Part shown: in pieces, positions 36,854 through 44,945 of the stretch
Layout of the letters: each line of letters starts with the position of its first letter
Position numbering within the stretch: position 1 is the stretch's first letter
Assembly (NCBI RefSeq): GCF_000204195.1
Contig: NZ_AFBG01000022.1
Span: 1 to 64,000, forward strand
Reading direction: 5' to 3'
Origin: Acidovorax radicis N35
GTDB lineage: Bacteria; Pseudomonadota; Gammaproteobacteria; Burkholderiales; Burkholderiaceae_C
DNA: 64,000 nt
Translations under genes and position numbers: made by a program
Notes under the pieces: model-generated
What the model was told of the DNA's origin: nothing
Seen by the model: only the letters and a program-made list of their open reading frames with translations
Database searches by the model: none

Positions 36854-37873
36854 TCACTCAGCTTTTATGTTTCCGTCCTTGATGACCTTGGCCCACTTGG
36901 CGGAGTCGGCCTTTTGCAGGTCACCCAGCTGCTGGGGCGTGCCGCCGACCAGCGTCACGCCCAGCTTGTCGGCCAGGGCCACCAAGGCGGGGTCCTTCAG
37001 GGCCTTGTTGATTTCCTGGTTCAGGAGCTGCACCACAGCCGTGGGTGTCTTGGCGGGCGCGAACACGGCCTGCCACTGCTCCACCACGAAGTCCTTCATG
37101 CCGACCTCGGCCATCGTGGGCACGGCCGGCAGGGACTTCAGGCGCTGGGCCGACGTGACGGCCAGCGCGCGCAGCTTGCCCGCCTGCACATGGGGCAGCG
37201 CGGCGGCGGCCGGCGCGAACATGAACTGCACCTGCTCGGCCAGCGTGTCCTGCAGCGCCGGGGTGTCGCCCTTGTAGGGCACGTGGATGAAGCGCGCGCC
37301 GGTCTGCTGCTGCAGCAGCTCGCCCTGCATCTGCAAGATGGTGCCGTTGCCGCCCGAGGCGAAGGCGAGCTTGCCCGGCTGGGCCTTGGCAGCGGCCAGC
37401 AGGTCGGCCACCGTCTTGAACGGCTGGTCTGCACCCACCACCAAAATGTGCGGAATGGTGCCGATGATGACCACGGGCTCGAAGGCCGTGATGTGGTCGT
37501 ACGGCAGCTTGCCCATCAGGTGCGGCGCGATCGCCTGCGGCCCGATGGAGGTGCCCAGCAGCGTGTAGCCGTCGGGCGCCGCCTTGGCAACAAAGGCCGC
37601 GCCGATGGTGCCGGTGGCACCTGCCTTGTTGTCCACGATCACGTTGGTGGACAGCGCCGCGCCGATGCGCTGCGCCACATTGCGGCCCAGCACGTCGGTG
37701 CTGCCGCCCGGGGGGTACGGCACCACCCAGGTGATGACGCGGCCGGCAGGCCAGTCGGCCTGGGCCAATGCAGGGGCCGACAGCCAGGGGGCCAGCAGCG
37801 CGGCACCGCTGGCGGCGAGCACGCTGCGGCGCGGCAGGCCGGCAGATTGAGTGTGTGTTGCGGATTCGGTCAT
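36854..37873 (-). CDS. Bug-family receptor protein (3), Tat-type signal
   Basis: This 339-residue Bug receptor has a twin-arginine-like leader (GLPRRSVLAASGAALL) ending APALAQA. The mature motifs are ADWPAGRVITWVVPYPPGGSTDVLGRN, NVIVDNKAGATGTIGAAFVAK and HVPYKGDTPALQDTLAEQ. ATG 37873 follows GGGAGACCTGCCC. A longer open frame upstream overlaps the amidohydrolase gene and is rejected. It lies between the amidohydrolase and the RraA-like gene, probably in one transcript. Confidence 0.94.
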   Translation of the reverse strand: MTESATHTQSAGLPRRSVLAASGAALLAPWLSAPALAQADWPAGRVITWVVPYPPGGSTDVLGRNVAQRIGAALSTNVIVDNKAGATGTIGAAFVAKAAPDGYTLLGTSIGPQAIAPHLMGKLPYDHITAFEPVVIIGTIPHILVVGADQPFKTVADLLAAAKAQPGKLAFASGGNGTILQMQGELLQQQTGARFIHVPYKGDTPALQDTLAEQVQFMFAPAAAALPHVQAGKLRALAVTSAQRLKSLPAVPTMAEVGMKDFVVEQWQAVFAPAKTPTAVVQLLNQEINKALKDPALVALADKLGVTLVGGTPQQLGDLQKADSAKWAKVIKDGNIKAE

Positions 37874-37893
37874 GGGCAGGTCTCCCGGTGTCG

Positions 37894-38832
37894 TCAAGGC
37901 AATGAAGAAATGGTTGGCGCGAAGCCGTAGAGCGCGGCCGGGTTGTCCGCCAGCACGCGCTGCAGCGTGGCGCTGTCGCCTGTATCGCGCGCCCAGTCGG
38001 CCAGCCGGTCCACCTGGCGGGCGTCGTCGGGCAGGGGCTGCACGCCGGCCGATGCGGTGGCATGCGGCCAGTCGCTGCCCCACACCACGCGGTGGGGCGC
38101 GCAGCGCAGGTAGCTGGCGGCCAGGGCGTCGAGCGCGGGGTCTTCCACCGAGTGCTGCTCGCTCACGATGTAGCCGCCCGACAGCTTGATCCACGCCTGC
38201 CCGCCCTGCAGCAGCGCCAGCAGCAGCGCATGGGCAGGGTGCCGCCCCGCCTGCGCGGGAGCGATGCGGCCGAAGTGGTCGAACACCACCGGCACGGGCA
38301 ACTGGTGCAGCACGTCGGCCTGTGCGACCAGCACATCGGCCGCCATCAGCAGTTGCAGGTGCCAGCCCAGCGGCGCGATGCGGCGGGCCAGCGGCAGCAG
38401 TGAATCTGCCGTGCCCGACACGCCCAGCGACAGGTTCAGCCGCACGCCGCGCACGCCGGCGGCCTGCAGGCGCAGCAGCTCGCCATCGCTCTCGGTGCCG
38501 TCGATCACCGCCACGCCACGGGCTTGCACGCCCATGGCGCCCAGTGCGGCCAGGCCTTCGAGCATCGGGCGGTTGTCGGTGCCGTAGGTCGATGGCGTGA
38601 CCAGCACCACCCGCGTGGTGCCGATGCGCTGCTGCAACACGGCATAGTCCAGCGCCGACGCATCGGGCGGCAGAAGTTTGGCCTGCGGCGCAGCCGGAAA
38701 GCGGCTGTCGTACACATGCACATGGCAGTCGCAGGCGCCGGCCGGCGCCACGGTGCGCGGCACGGCAGTACCGGCTGAAAACCGCACCGCATGGGCGGTA
38801 CGCACAGGCGTGACAAGGCTGTCGCGGTGCAT
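37894..38832 (-). CDS. amidohydrolase, PDC-lactonase (LigI)-like, paralog B
   Basis: This 312-residue COG3618 amidohydrolase has the metal motif CDCHVHVYD (His37, His39). RVVLVTPSTYGTDNRP, GVRGVRLNLSLGVSG, VFDHFGRI and VWGSDWPHA follow. It is clearly paralogous to the gene at 31934. It probably hydrolyses a lactone or cyclic ester imported by one of the Bug systems. The gap to the downstream Bug gene is only 20 bases. Confidence 0.89.
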   Translation of the reverse strand: MHRDSLVTPVRTAHAVRFSAGTAVPRTVAPAGACDCHVHVYDSRFPAAPQAKLLPPDASALDYAVLQQRIGTTRVVLVTPSTYGTDNRPMLEGLAALGAMGVQARGVAVIDGTESDGELLRLQAAGVRGVRLNLSLGVSGTADSLLPLARRIAPLGWHLQLLMAADVLVAQADVLHQLPVPVVFDHFGRIAPAQAGRHPAHALLLALLQGGQAWIKLSGGYIVSEQHSVEDPALDALAASYLRCAPHRVVWGSDWPHATASAGVQPLPDDARQVDRLADWARDTGDSATLQRVLADNPAALYGFAPTISSLP

Positions 38833-38883
38833 GGCGCGGACTCTTTGAGGGGAGTGAAGCGGTCGCTGTGGCGGCGCTGTCGG

Positions 38884-39879
38884 TCAGTCCAGGCTTGCGC
38901 CCGAGTCCTTGACGATCTTGCCCCAGCGCGGCACTTCGGTGCGCAGCAGCTGGCCGAACTGATCGGCCGAGCCGCCCAGGATGTCGCCGCCTTCGGAGCG
39001 CAGCTTGTCGGCCACTTCGGCGTGCTGCAGTGCCTGGTTGATGGCCTTATTCAGCTGCGCCACGATGGGCGCGGGCGTGCCGGCGGGCGCCAGAATGCCG
39101 AACCAGGTCACGGCCTCGAAGCCCTTGTAGCCCGACTCGGCCAGCGTGGGCACATCCGGCAATTGCGACGAGCGCTTGGCCGACGTGATGGCCAGCACCT
39201 TGAGCTTGCCGTTGCGCACCTGGCCCAGCAGCGTGGGCACGGAGGACATGTACAGATCGATCTGCCCGCCCACCAGGTCGGTCATGGCCTGGGCCGCGCC
39301 CTTGTAGGGGATGTGGCGCAGCTTGATGCCCGCCGCGTTCTCGGCCAGCTCGCCGGCCAGGTGGGCCACCGTGCCGTTGCCCGAGTAGCCCAGGGTGAGC
39401 GCGTCAGGCTTGCCCTTGGATGCAGCCACCACGTCGGCAAAGGTCTTGTACGGCGAATTGGCCGGCGCGGCGATCACGATGGGCGACGACGACACCAGCG
39501 CCACGGGCACCAGGTCCTTGATGGGGTCGTAGGGCAGCTTGGGGTACAGCGTGGGGTTGATGGCCAGGTTGCTGGTCTGGCCCATGACCAGCGTGTAGCC
39601 GTCAGGAGCGGACTTGGCGGCCGCATCCACACCCAGATTGCCGCCTGCGCCGGGGCGGTTGTCCACGATCACGTTCCACTTGTTCTGGTCAGTGAGCTTT
39701 TGCGCCACGGTGCGCGCGATCATGTCGGTGCCGCCACCGGGTGGGAACGGGACGATCAGGCGGATGGGTTTGCTGGGGTAAGCGGTCTGCGCCAGAGCGG
39801 CCCCGGTGGGTGCAACTGCGGCCGCAAAGCCCAGGAAGGCAGCGCACAGGAAGCGCGAAAGCGAAGTGAAGGCGGTCAT
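38884..39879 (-). CDS. Bug-family receptor protein (4)
   Basis: This 331-residue Bug receptor has a good signal peptide (FLCAAFLGFAAAVAPTGAALAQT) and the motifs AYPSKPIRLIVPFPPGGGTDMIARTVAQKL, VIVDNRPGAGGNLGVDAAAK and HIPYKGAAQAMTDLVGGQIDLYM. The start at ATG 39879 is fixed by CGGAGACAAATTC. It is the first gene of the minus-strand catabolic cluster and faces an IclR regulator across 146 bases that include a perfect inverted repeat. Confidence 0.95.
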   Translation of the reverse strand: MTAFTSLSRFLCAAFLGFAAAVAPTGAALAQTAYPSKPIRLIVPFPPGGGTDMIARTVAQKLTDQNKWNVIVDNRPGAGGNLGVDAAAKSAPDGYTLVMGQTSNLAINPTLYPKLPYDPIKDLVPVALVSSSPIVIAAPANSPYKTFADVVAASKGKPDALTLGYSGNGTVAHLAGELAENAAGIKLRHIPYKGAAQAMTDLVGGQIDLYMSSVPTLLGQVRNGKLKVLAITSAKRSSQLPDVPTLAESGYKGFEAVTWFGILAPAGTPAPIVAQLNKAINQALQHAEVADKLRSEGGDILGGSADQFGQLLRTEVPRWGKIVKDSGASLD

Positions 39880-39976
39880 GAATTTGTCTCCGTTGTGGTG
39901 GTTCGTCACGCCGGTCTGCAGGGCCTTTGTTGTGATACGTGTTCTGGCCCGGCGCCGTGGCCGCGACTTTACGCAG

Positions 39977-40017
39977 ACGTTTCAACCCATACAATGCAGT
40001 TGCACACAGTGAAACGT
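39977..40017. promoter_or_regulatory. perfect inverted repeat in the bug-iclR divergent region
   Basis: ACGTTTCA (39977-39984) and TGAAACGT (40010-40017) form a perfect eight-base inverted repeat, 33 bases apart start to start (about three helical turns). IclR-type proteins bind such paired palindromic sites, so this probably controls both the IclR gene and the cluster. Confidence 0.6.
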
Positions 40018-40025
40018 ATAGCGCC

Positions 40026-40853
40026 ATGAGCAACAAACCCCGCAAGCCCCCGGTCCCCGCGCCACTACCAACGACCGAACCCTCCGTGTCAGCACCCGCA
40101 TCAGCCACCGCCCCGCAGCCCGATGCTGCCGGCGGCGTGATCGCCGTCACGCGCGCTCTGCAGGTGCTCGAAGCCTTTGCCCTGGGCGAATCCAGCCTGC
40201 CGCTGGCCGAGTTGAGCCGCCGCTGCGGCCTGCACAAGACCACGGTGCTGCGCCTGGCGCGCACGCTGGCGCAGTCGGGCTTCATGGTGCAGCGCGAAGA
40301 CGGCGACTGGCGCCTGGGGCCCGCCGCGGGCTGGCTGGGCGCGCGCTACCAGGCGGGCTTTGACGTGCAGAACGTGCTGGAACCCGCGCTGCGCGAGCTG
40401 ACCCACGCCACCGGCGAAAGCGCGGCCTTCTACGTGCGCGAAGGCCAGGTGCGGACCTGCCTGGTGCGCGTGGAGGGGCCGCAGGCTCTGCGCCACCACG
40501 CCCGCATGGGCGAGGGGCTGCCGCTGGACAAAGGCTCGCCGGGCCGCGTGATCCTGGCGTTCTCGGGCGAGCCGGGCAAGGCCTATGAGGACATCCGCAA
40601 GAAGGGCTACCACTGGTCCATCGGCGAACGCGAACAAGGCGTGGCCACGGTGTCGGCGCCGGTGTTCGGCATGCACTGGCGCCTGATGGGGTCCGTGTGC
40701 ATTTCAGGCCCCGCCTCACGCCTGCCCGCTGAAAAGCTCGAAGCGCTGGCCCAGACGGTGATCGCCGCGGCCACGCAGCTGTCGTATGCGCTGGCGGGCA
40801 ACACGGCAGCGCCCGCGCAAAGCCCGGTACGGGCCACGCACTGGCATCCTTGA
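40026..40853 (+). CDS. IclR-family transcriptional regulator
   Basis: This 275-residue protein has a Pro/Ala-rich N-terminal tail, then a winged helix (RALQVLEAFALGESSLPLAELSRRCGLHKTTVLRLARTLAQSGF). The IclR effector domain follows (GPAAGWLGARYQAGFDVQNVLEPALRELTHATGESAAFYV, then PLDKGSPGRVILAFSGE). It is divergent from the Bug/lactonase cluster and most likely regulates it in response to its substrate. ATG 40026 is used because the frame upstream runs through the promoter. Confidence 0.93.
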   Translation: MSNKPRKPPVPAPLPTTEPSVSAPASATAPQPDAAGGVIAVTRALQVLEAFALGESSLPLAELSRRCGLHKTTVLRLARTLAQSGFMVQREDGDWRLGPAAGWLGARYQAGFDVQNVLEPALRELTHATGESAAFYVREGQVRTCLVRVEGPQALRHHARMGEGLPLDKGSPGRVILAFSGEPGKAYEDIRKKGYHWSIGEREQGVATVSAPVFGMHWRLMGSVCISGPASRLPAEKLEALAQTVIAAATQLSYALAGNTAAPAQSPVRATHWHP

Positions 40854-40955
40854 GCTCCCCCTGAGCCGCCTGGCGGCGTCTTCCCCCTAAGGGGGACGCA
40901 CCCGATGGACCGGCAAAGCCGGATCCACGGGTGCACTGGCGGGGCGGCGCCAGTT
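40854..40955 (-). repeat. dispersed intergenic element, family 2, inverted copy
   Basis: Read on the minus strand it gives ACTGGCGC, CACCCGTGGA, CGGGTGCGTCCCCCT and GGCTCAGGGGGAGC, matching the elements at 42148-42244 and 59603-59701. It abuts the IclR stop codon. Confidence 0.65.
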
Positions 40956-41031
40956 TCATGCGCACAGCGCGACGCATGCATCGCGGATACTGGCATCCAC
41001 GACACAACACAACACAGCCAAGGAGACCTTC

Positions 41032-41604
41032 GTGAGCCGCTATCCCTTCCCCGACCTGAACACCCTGCCCGACGACATCCGCGCACGCATCGTGGAAGTG
41101 CAGGAAAAGGCCGGCTTCATCCCCAACGTGTTCCTGGCGTTCGCGCGCCGCCCGGCCGAGTGGCGCGCCTTCTTTGCGTACCACGATGCACTCATGCTCA
41201 AGGAAGAAGGCAGCCTGACCAAGGGCGAGCGCGAGATGATCGTCACCACCACCAGCGCCGCCAACCAGTGCCTGTACTGCGTGGTGGCCCACGGTGCCAT
41301 CCTGCGCATCTACGAGAAGAAGCCGCTCATCGCCGACCAGGTGGCGGTCAACTACCGCAAGGCCGACATCAGCCCGCGCGAGCGCGCCATGCTCGACTTT
41401 GCGATGAAAGTCTGCCAGCGCTCGCACGAGATCGAGGACGCTGACTTCGAGGCCCTGCACCCGCACGGGTTCGACGATGAGGACATCTGGGACATCGCGG
41501 CCATCACCGCGTTCTTTGGCCTGAGCAACCGCATGGCCAGCTTTGCGGGCATGTTGCCCAACCCAGAGTTCTACTTGATGGGACGGGTGCCCAAGCAGAA
41601 GTAA
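41032..41604 (+). CDS. peroxidase-related AhpD/CMD-like protein
   Basis: This 190-residue protein of the AhpD-like carboxymuconolactone decarboxylase superfamily carries the redox motif NQCLYCVVAHG with Cys80, Cys83 and His87. PDDIRARIVEVQEKAGFIPNVF at the start and MLDFAMKVCQRSHEI mark the subgroup called uncharacterised peroxidase-related enzyme. The probable role is thiol-based peroxide reduction. The start is GTG at 41032, after AAGGAGACCTTC. It converges with the thioesterase gene. Confidence 0.88.
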   Translation: MSRYPFPDLNTLPDDIRARIVEVQEKAGFIPNVFLAFARRPAEWRAFFAYHDALMLKEEGSLTKGEREMIVTTTSAANQCLYCVVAHGAILRIYEKKPLIADQVAVNYRKADISPRERAMLDFAMKVCQRSHEIEDADFEALHPHGFDDEDIWDIAAITAFFGLSNRMASFAGMLPNPEFYLMGRVPKQK

Positions 41605-41640
41605 GTGCCCTGGCGCATTTACTACATATTTGATAGCTAA

Positions 41641-41663
41641 TAGCGCTTATCCAATGAGCGCTA
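41641..41663. repeat. dispersed element, family 1, intergenic copy with hairpin
   Basis: TAGCGCT and AGCGCTA form a perfect seven-base stem with a nine-base loop, preceded by TTTGATAGCTAA. It lies between the convergent AhpD-like and thioesterase genes and may act as a weak terminator. Confidence 0.6.
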
Positions 41664-41683
41664 GAGCCCTATTTCTTTCAAAT

Positions 41684-42109
41684 TCAGTCTGCAGTGACAA
41701 GCGCCCGCATCCAGTCCGGCAAGGGCGCTGCTTTCTGCTGCGGAAAGTCCACCCAGATGGTGGTGGCCCCGCCCGCAGCGCAGATGACGCCCGGCTGGTC
41801 CACCCGCTCCATCGTGCCCCAGGTCTCGAACGTGGTGCGGCCCGGGTCGCTCACGTAAAGCTTGAGCAACACGTCGGCCGGGTATTCGAGCTGCTTGTAG
41901 AAATTGCAGAACGCATTGACGATGACCGGCCCCTGTCCGCGCGGGTCGGGGTTGCAGCCCACCGACACCATCCAGTCGATGCGCGCGGTTTCCAGGTAGC
42001 GGAAGTACACCGTGTTGTTGACATGGCCCATGGCGTCCATGTCGCCCCAGCGCACGGGGAACCGCATCTCAAAGACCAGCTTCTTGATTTCGGGAATTTC
42101 AAGCTTCAT
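41684..42109 (-). CDS. acyl-CoA thioesterase, hot-dog fold (YbgC/4HBT type)
   Basis: This 141-residue single hot-dog domain carries the catalytic segment RWGDMDAMGHVNNTVYFRYLETAR with the Asp expected of 4-hydroxybenzoyl-CoA thioesterase-like enzymes. VIVNAFCNFYKQLEYPADVLLKLYV follows. It hydrolyses an acyl- or aroyl-CoA thioester in the cytoplasm. The start at ATG 42109 (MKLEIPEI) removes a 30-residue non-conserved extension. It may be co-transcribed with the SDR gene upstream, although a repeat lies between them. Confidence 0.9.
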   Translation of the reverse strand: MKLEIPEIKKLVFEMRFPVRWGDMDAMGHVNNTVYFRYLETARIDWMVSVGCNPDPRGQGPVIVNAFCNFYKQLEYPADVLLKLYVSDPGRTTFETWGTMERVDQPGVICAAGGATTIWVDFPQQKAAPLPDWMRALVTAD

Positions 42110-42147
42110 CGGTAGTCCAGGTTGTTGGCACGTCCACGCGCTCCGCA

Positions 42148-42244
42148 ACTGGCACGCCCCAATGCCAGTGCCACCGTGGAACTGGCTCTGCCAGGCCACC
42201 GGTGGCGTCCCCCTCGGGGGATGGCGCGCAGCGCCTCAGGGGGG
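42148..42244 (+). repeat. dispersed intergenic element, family 2, copy A
   Basis: This element of about 97 bases shares with 59603-59701 the blocks CCGTGGAACTGGCTC, GCCAGGCCACCGG, GCGTCCCCCTC and GGCGCGCAGCGCCTCAGGGG. It lies between the thioesterase and SDR genes. It contains palindromic cores (GCGCGCAGCGC) typical of REP-like elements. Confidence 0.75.
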
Positions 42245-42248
42245 CTTC

Positions 42249-43031
42249 CTATACAGCAAAGCCGTCATCGGCCGCAATTACCGCACCATTGATGAAGTGG
42301 CTCTGGTCGCTGGCCAGCATGACCAGCAAGGCATCCAGGTCTTGCGCGTTGCCCACGCGCTTGCGGGGCAGCATGTCGATGAGCTTCTTGCCCTGCTCGG
42401 TCTGCCAGTGGTGGTGGTTGATCTCGGTATCGATGTAGCCAGGGCATATCGCGTTCACGTTGATGCCAAACTTGCCCCACTCCATGGCCATGGCCTTGGT
42501 CATCTGCACCACGGCGGCCTTGCTCATGCAGTAGGCGCCGATCTGCGGCAGCACCTTGAGGCCTGCCATCGAGGCGATGTTGATGATGCGCCCCCCGGTG
42601 AAGCTGCCCGGCGCGGCACCGCGCGAGCGAGCCAGCATGCGCTTGCCGACCTCCTGCGCCACGAAGAAGGCGCCCTTCACGTTGGTGTCGAAGATGAAGT
42701 CGTAGTCCTCCGGCGTCACGTCCTGGATACGCTGCGTGGTGCTCACGCCCGAGTTGTTGACCAGGATGTCGATGGAGCCCATCTCGGTCTCGGCGTGTGC
42801 CACGGCGGACTTGATCGAGTCGTGGTCGGTCACGTCGAGTTCGATCACATGGGCGTCACCGCCCTCGCCTTCGATGCGTGCACGCAGCTCCTTGAGCTTT
42901 TCGACCCGGCGGCTGGCCAGCACCACGCCGGCGCCCGCGCGGGCCAGCGTGCGGGCAAACTGTGCGCCCAGGCCGCTGGAGGCACCTGTGATGAAGGCCA
43001 CGCGGCCGGACAAGTCGATGCTGTATGCCAT
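42249..43031 (-). CDS. short-chain dehydrogenase/reductase
   Basis: This 260-residue classical SDR has the cofactor motif TGASSGLGAQFA (15-26), NNSG at 92-95, and the catalytic Ser154, Tyr167 and Lys171 (IASMAGLKVLPQIGAYCMSK). PGYID near residue 220 follows. The substrate is probably a 3-hydroxyacyl-CoA or related alcohol, given the neighbouring thioesterase and ETF-quinone oxidoreductase. The start follows AGGGAGACTCTAA. It is divergent from the ETF-QO gene across two palindromes. Confidence 0.92.
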   Translation of the reverse strand: MAYSIDLSGRVAFITGASSGLGAQFARTLARAGAGVVLASRRVEKLKELRARIEGEGGDAHVIELDVTDHDSIKSAVAHAETEMGSIDILVNNSGVSTTQRIQDVTPEDYDFIFDTNVKGAFFVAQEVGKRMLARSRGAAPGSFTGGRIINIASMAGLKVLPQIGAYCMSKAAVVQMTKAMAMEWGKFGINVNAICPGYIDTEINHHHWQTEQGKKLIDMLPRKRVGNAQDLDALLVMLASDQSHFINGAVIAADDGFAV

Positions 43032-43058
43032 TTAGAGTCTCCCTACTGGATCAAAATA

Positions 43059-43094
43059 GAACGGTCGTTCGATTGTCTGTATTCCGTGAATACA
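43059..43094. promoter_or_regulatory. two palindromes in the SDR/ETF-QO divergent region
   Basis: GAACG-GT-CGTTC (43059-43070) is followed by TGTATTC-CGT-GAATACA (43078-43094), both perfect. An outer GATTGT/ACAATC pair overlaps the second. TetR-family regulators of fatty-acid genes bind sites like the first. The second overlaps a likely promoter for ETF-QO. Confidence 0.6.
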
Positions 43095-43172
43095 ATCAGT
43101 CGCCAGCCAGACAGGGCATTGCACCCTGCTCTGTAGAAAATAGCCCATTATCAAACGCCCGACGAGAAGCCC

Positions 43173-44873
43173 ATGACCAATGAAGAAATCCTCGCCCAAT
43201 ACGGCCCCCGCGAATCCATGGAATACGACGTCGTCGTCGTCGGCGGTGGCCCGGGCGGCTTGGCCACTGCGATCCGCCTGAAGCAATTGGCGGCTGAAAA
43301 AGGCCAGGATGTCTCGGTCGTGGTGCTGGAAAAAGGCTCCGAACCCGGCGCGCACATTCTCTCGGGCGCCATCATGGACCCCAAGGCGCTGACCGAACTG
43401 ATCCCCGACTGGAAAAAGCGCGGCGCTCCGCTGAACCAGCCCGTGACCGACGACGCCTATATCTTCCTGGGCGAAAAATCGGGCTTTCGCGTGCCCAACA
43501 TGTTCTTGCCGCCGTTTGCGCACAACCACGGCAACTACATCATCAGCCTGGGCAACCTGACCAAATGGCTGGGTGAACAGGCCGAAGCCCTGGGCGTGGA
43601 AATCTTCCCCGGTTTCACCGCCGCAGAAGTGCTCTACAACGACAACGGCTCCGTCAAGGGCGTGGCCACCGGCAATCTGGGCATCGGCAAGGATGGCGAG
43701 CCCACCGAAAACTTCCAGCTGGGCATGGAGCTGCTGGGCAAGTACACCGTGTTTGCCGAAGGCGCACGCGGCCACCTGGGCAAGCAGCTGATCGCCAAGT
43801 TCCACCTCGACAAGGACCGCGACCCGCAGAGCTTCGGCATTGGCGTGAAGGAGCTGTGGGAGATCGACCCCAAGAAGCACCAGCCCGGCTTTGTGATGCA
43901 CACCGCCGGCTGGCCCATGGAGAACGATACCTACGGCGGCGCCTTCCTGTACCACCTGGAGGGCAACAAGGTGGCCCTGGGCTTCGTCACGGGCCTGGGC
44001 TACACCAACCCGTACCTCAGCCCGTTCGAGGAATTCCAGCGCTGGAAGACCCACCCGAACGTCCGCTACTACTTTGAGAACGAAAAGGGCGAGATCACGG
44101 CCAAGCGCCTGTCGTATGGCGCACGCGCCATCAACGCCAGCGGCATCAACGCCCTGCCCAAGACGGTCTTCCCGGGTGGCGCACTGGTGGGCTGCAATGC
44201 AGGCTACCTGAACGTGGGCCGCATCAAGGGCAGCCACGCCGCCATCAAGACCGGCATGCTGGCCGCCGAGGCCGCTTACGACGCCATCGTGGCGGGCCGC
44301 CAGCACGACGAACTGACGGCCTACCCCAAGGCCTTCGAGGAAAGCTGGCTCTACACCGAGCTGAACAAAGACCGCAACTTCAAGAACTGGTTCAAGTACG
44401 GCCTGACCGCCGCCACGCTGATGAACGGTTTCGAGCAGTTCGTGCTGCGCGGCCACATCCCCTGGACCCTGCACCGCGACAAGCCCGACCACGCGTATCT
44501 GAAGCCCGCGGCCGAGTGCAAGCCTATCGTCTACCCCAAGCCCGATGGCAAGCTCACGTTCGACCGCCTCTCCAGCGTGTTCATCAGCAACACCAACCAC
44601 GAAGAGAACCAGCCGGCCCACCTCACGCTCAAGGACGCGAGCGTGCCAGTCAACATCAACCTGGCCAAGTACGCCGGTCCCGAGGCGCGCTACTGCCCCG
44701 CGGGCGTGTACGAGTTTGTGCCCGACGTGGCCAAGGGCGGCGATGCGCAACGCCTGCAGATCAACGCGCAAAACTGCGTGCACTGCAAGACCTGCGACAT
44801 CAAGGACCCGACGCAGAACATCGTGTGGGTCACGCCCGAAGGTGGCGGTGGCCCGAACTACGCGGGCATGTAG
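43173..44873 (+). CDS. electron transfer flavoprotein-ubiquinone oxidoreductase
   Basis: This 566-residue membrane-associated flavo-iron-sulphur protein passes electrons from ETF (acyl-CoA dehydrogenases) to ubiquinone. The FAD motif VVVVGGGPGGLATAIRL is at about 21-37, and the substrate/quinone segment GAHILSGAIMDPKAL follows. The C-terminal 4Fe-4S ligands lie in INAQNCVHCKTCDIKDPTQNI. It is full length for the family. The start follows ACGAGAAGCCC. It lies next to SDR and thioesterase genes, which fits fatty-acid or aromatic acyl-CoA oxidation. Confidence 0.97.
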   Translation: MTNEEILAQYGPRESMEYDVVVVGGGPGGLATAIRLKQLAAEKGQDVSVVVLEKGSEPGAHILSGAIMDPKALTELIPDWKKRGAPLNQPVTDDAYIFLGEKSGFRVPNMFLPPFAHNHGNYIISLGNLTKWLGEQAEALGVEIFPGFTAAEVLYNDNGSVKGVATGNLGIGKDGEPTENFQLGMELLGKYTVFAEGARGHLGKQLIAKFHLDKDRDPQSFGIGVKELWEIDPKKHQPGFVMHTAGWPMENDTYGGAFLYHLEGNKVALGFVTGLGYTNPYLSPFEEFQRWKTHPNVRYYFENEKGEITAKRLSYGARAINASGINALPKTVFPGGALVGCNAGYLNVGRIKGSHAAIKTGMLAAEAAYDAIVAGRQHDELTAYPKAFEESWLYTELNKDRNFKNWFKYGLTAATLMNGFEQFVLRGHIPWTLHRDKPDHAYLKPAAECKPIVYPKPDGKLTFDRLSSVFISNTNHEENQPAHLTLKDASVPVNINLAKYAGPEARYCPAGVYEFVPDVAKGGDAQRLQINAQNCVHCKTCDIKDPTQNIVWVTPEGGGGPNYAGM

Positions 44874-44887
44874 TCACATCAAAATTC

Positions 44888-44930
44888 ATAGCGCCTGGCG
44901 CTTTATGGGCCTGCGCTGTAGGCCTTTTTT
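44888..44930. terminator. terminator formed from a family 1 dispersed element
   Basis: AGCGCCTGGCGCT is followed by GGCCT-N7-AGGCC and T6 (44908-44930). The sequence lies between the ETF-QO and chemotaxis receptor stops, which converge. The first half resembles the family 1 repeats elsewhere in the window. Confidence 0.75.
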
Positions 44931-44945
44931 ATTGAATTTCCGGGA

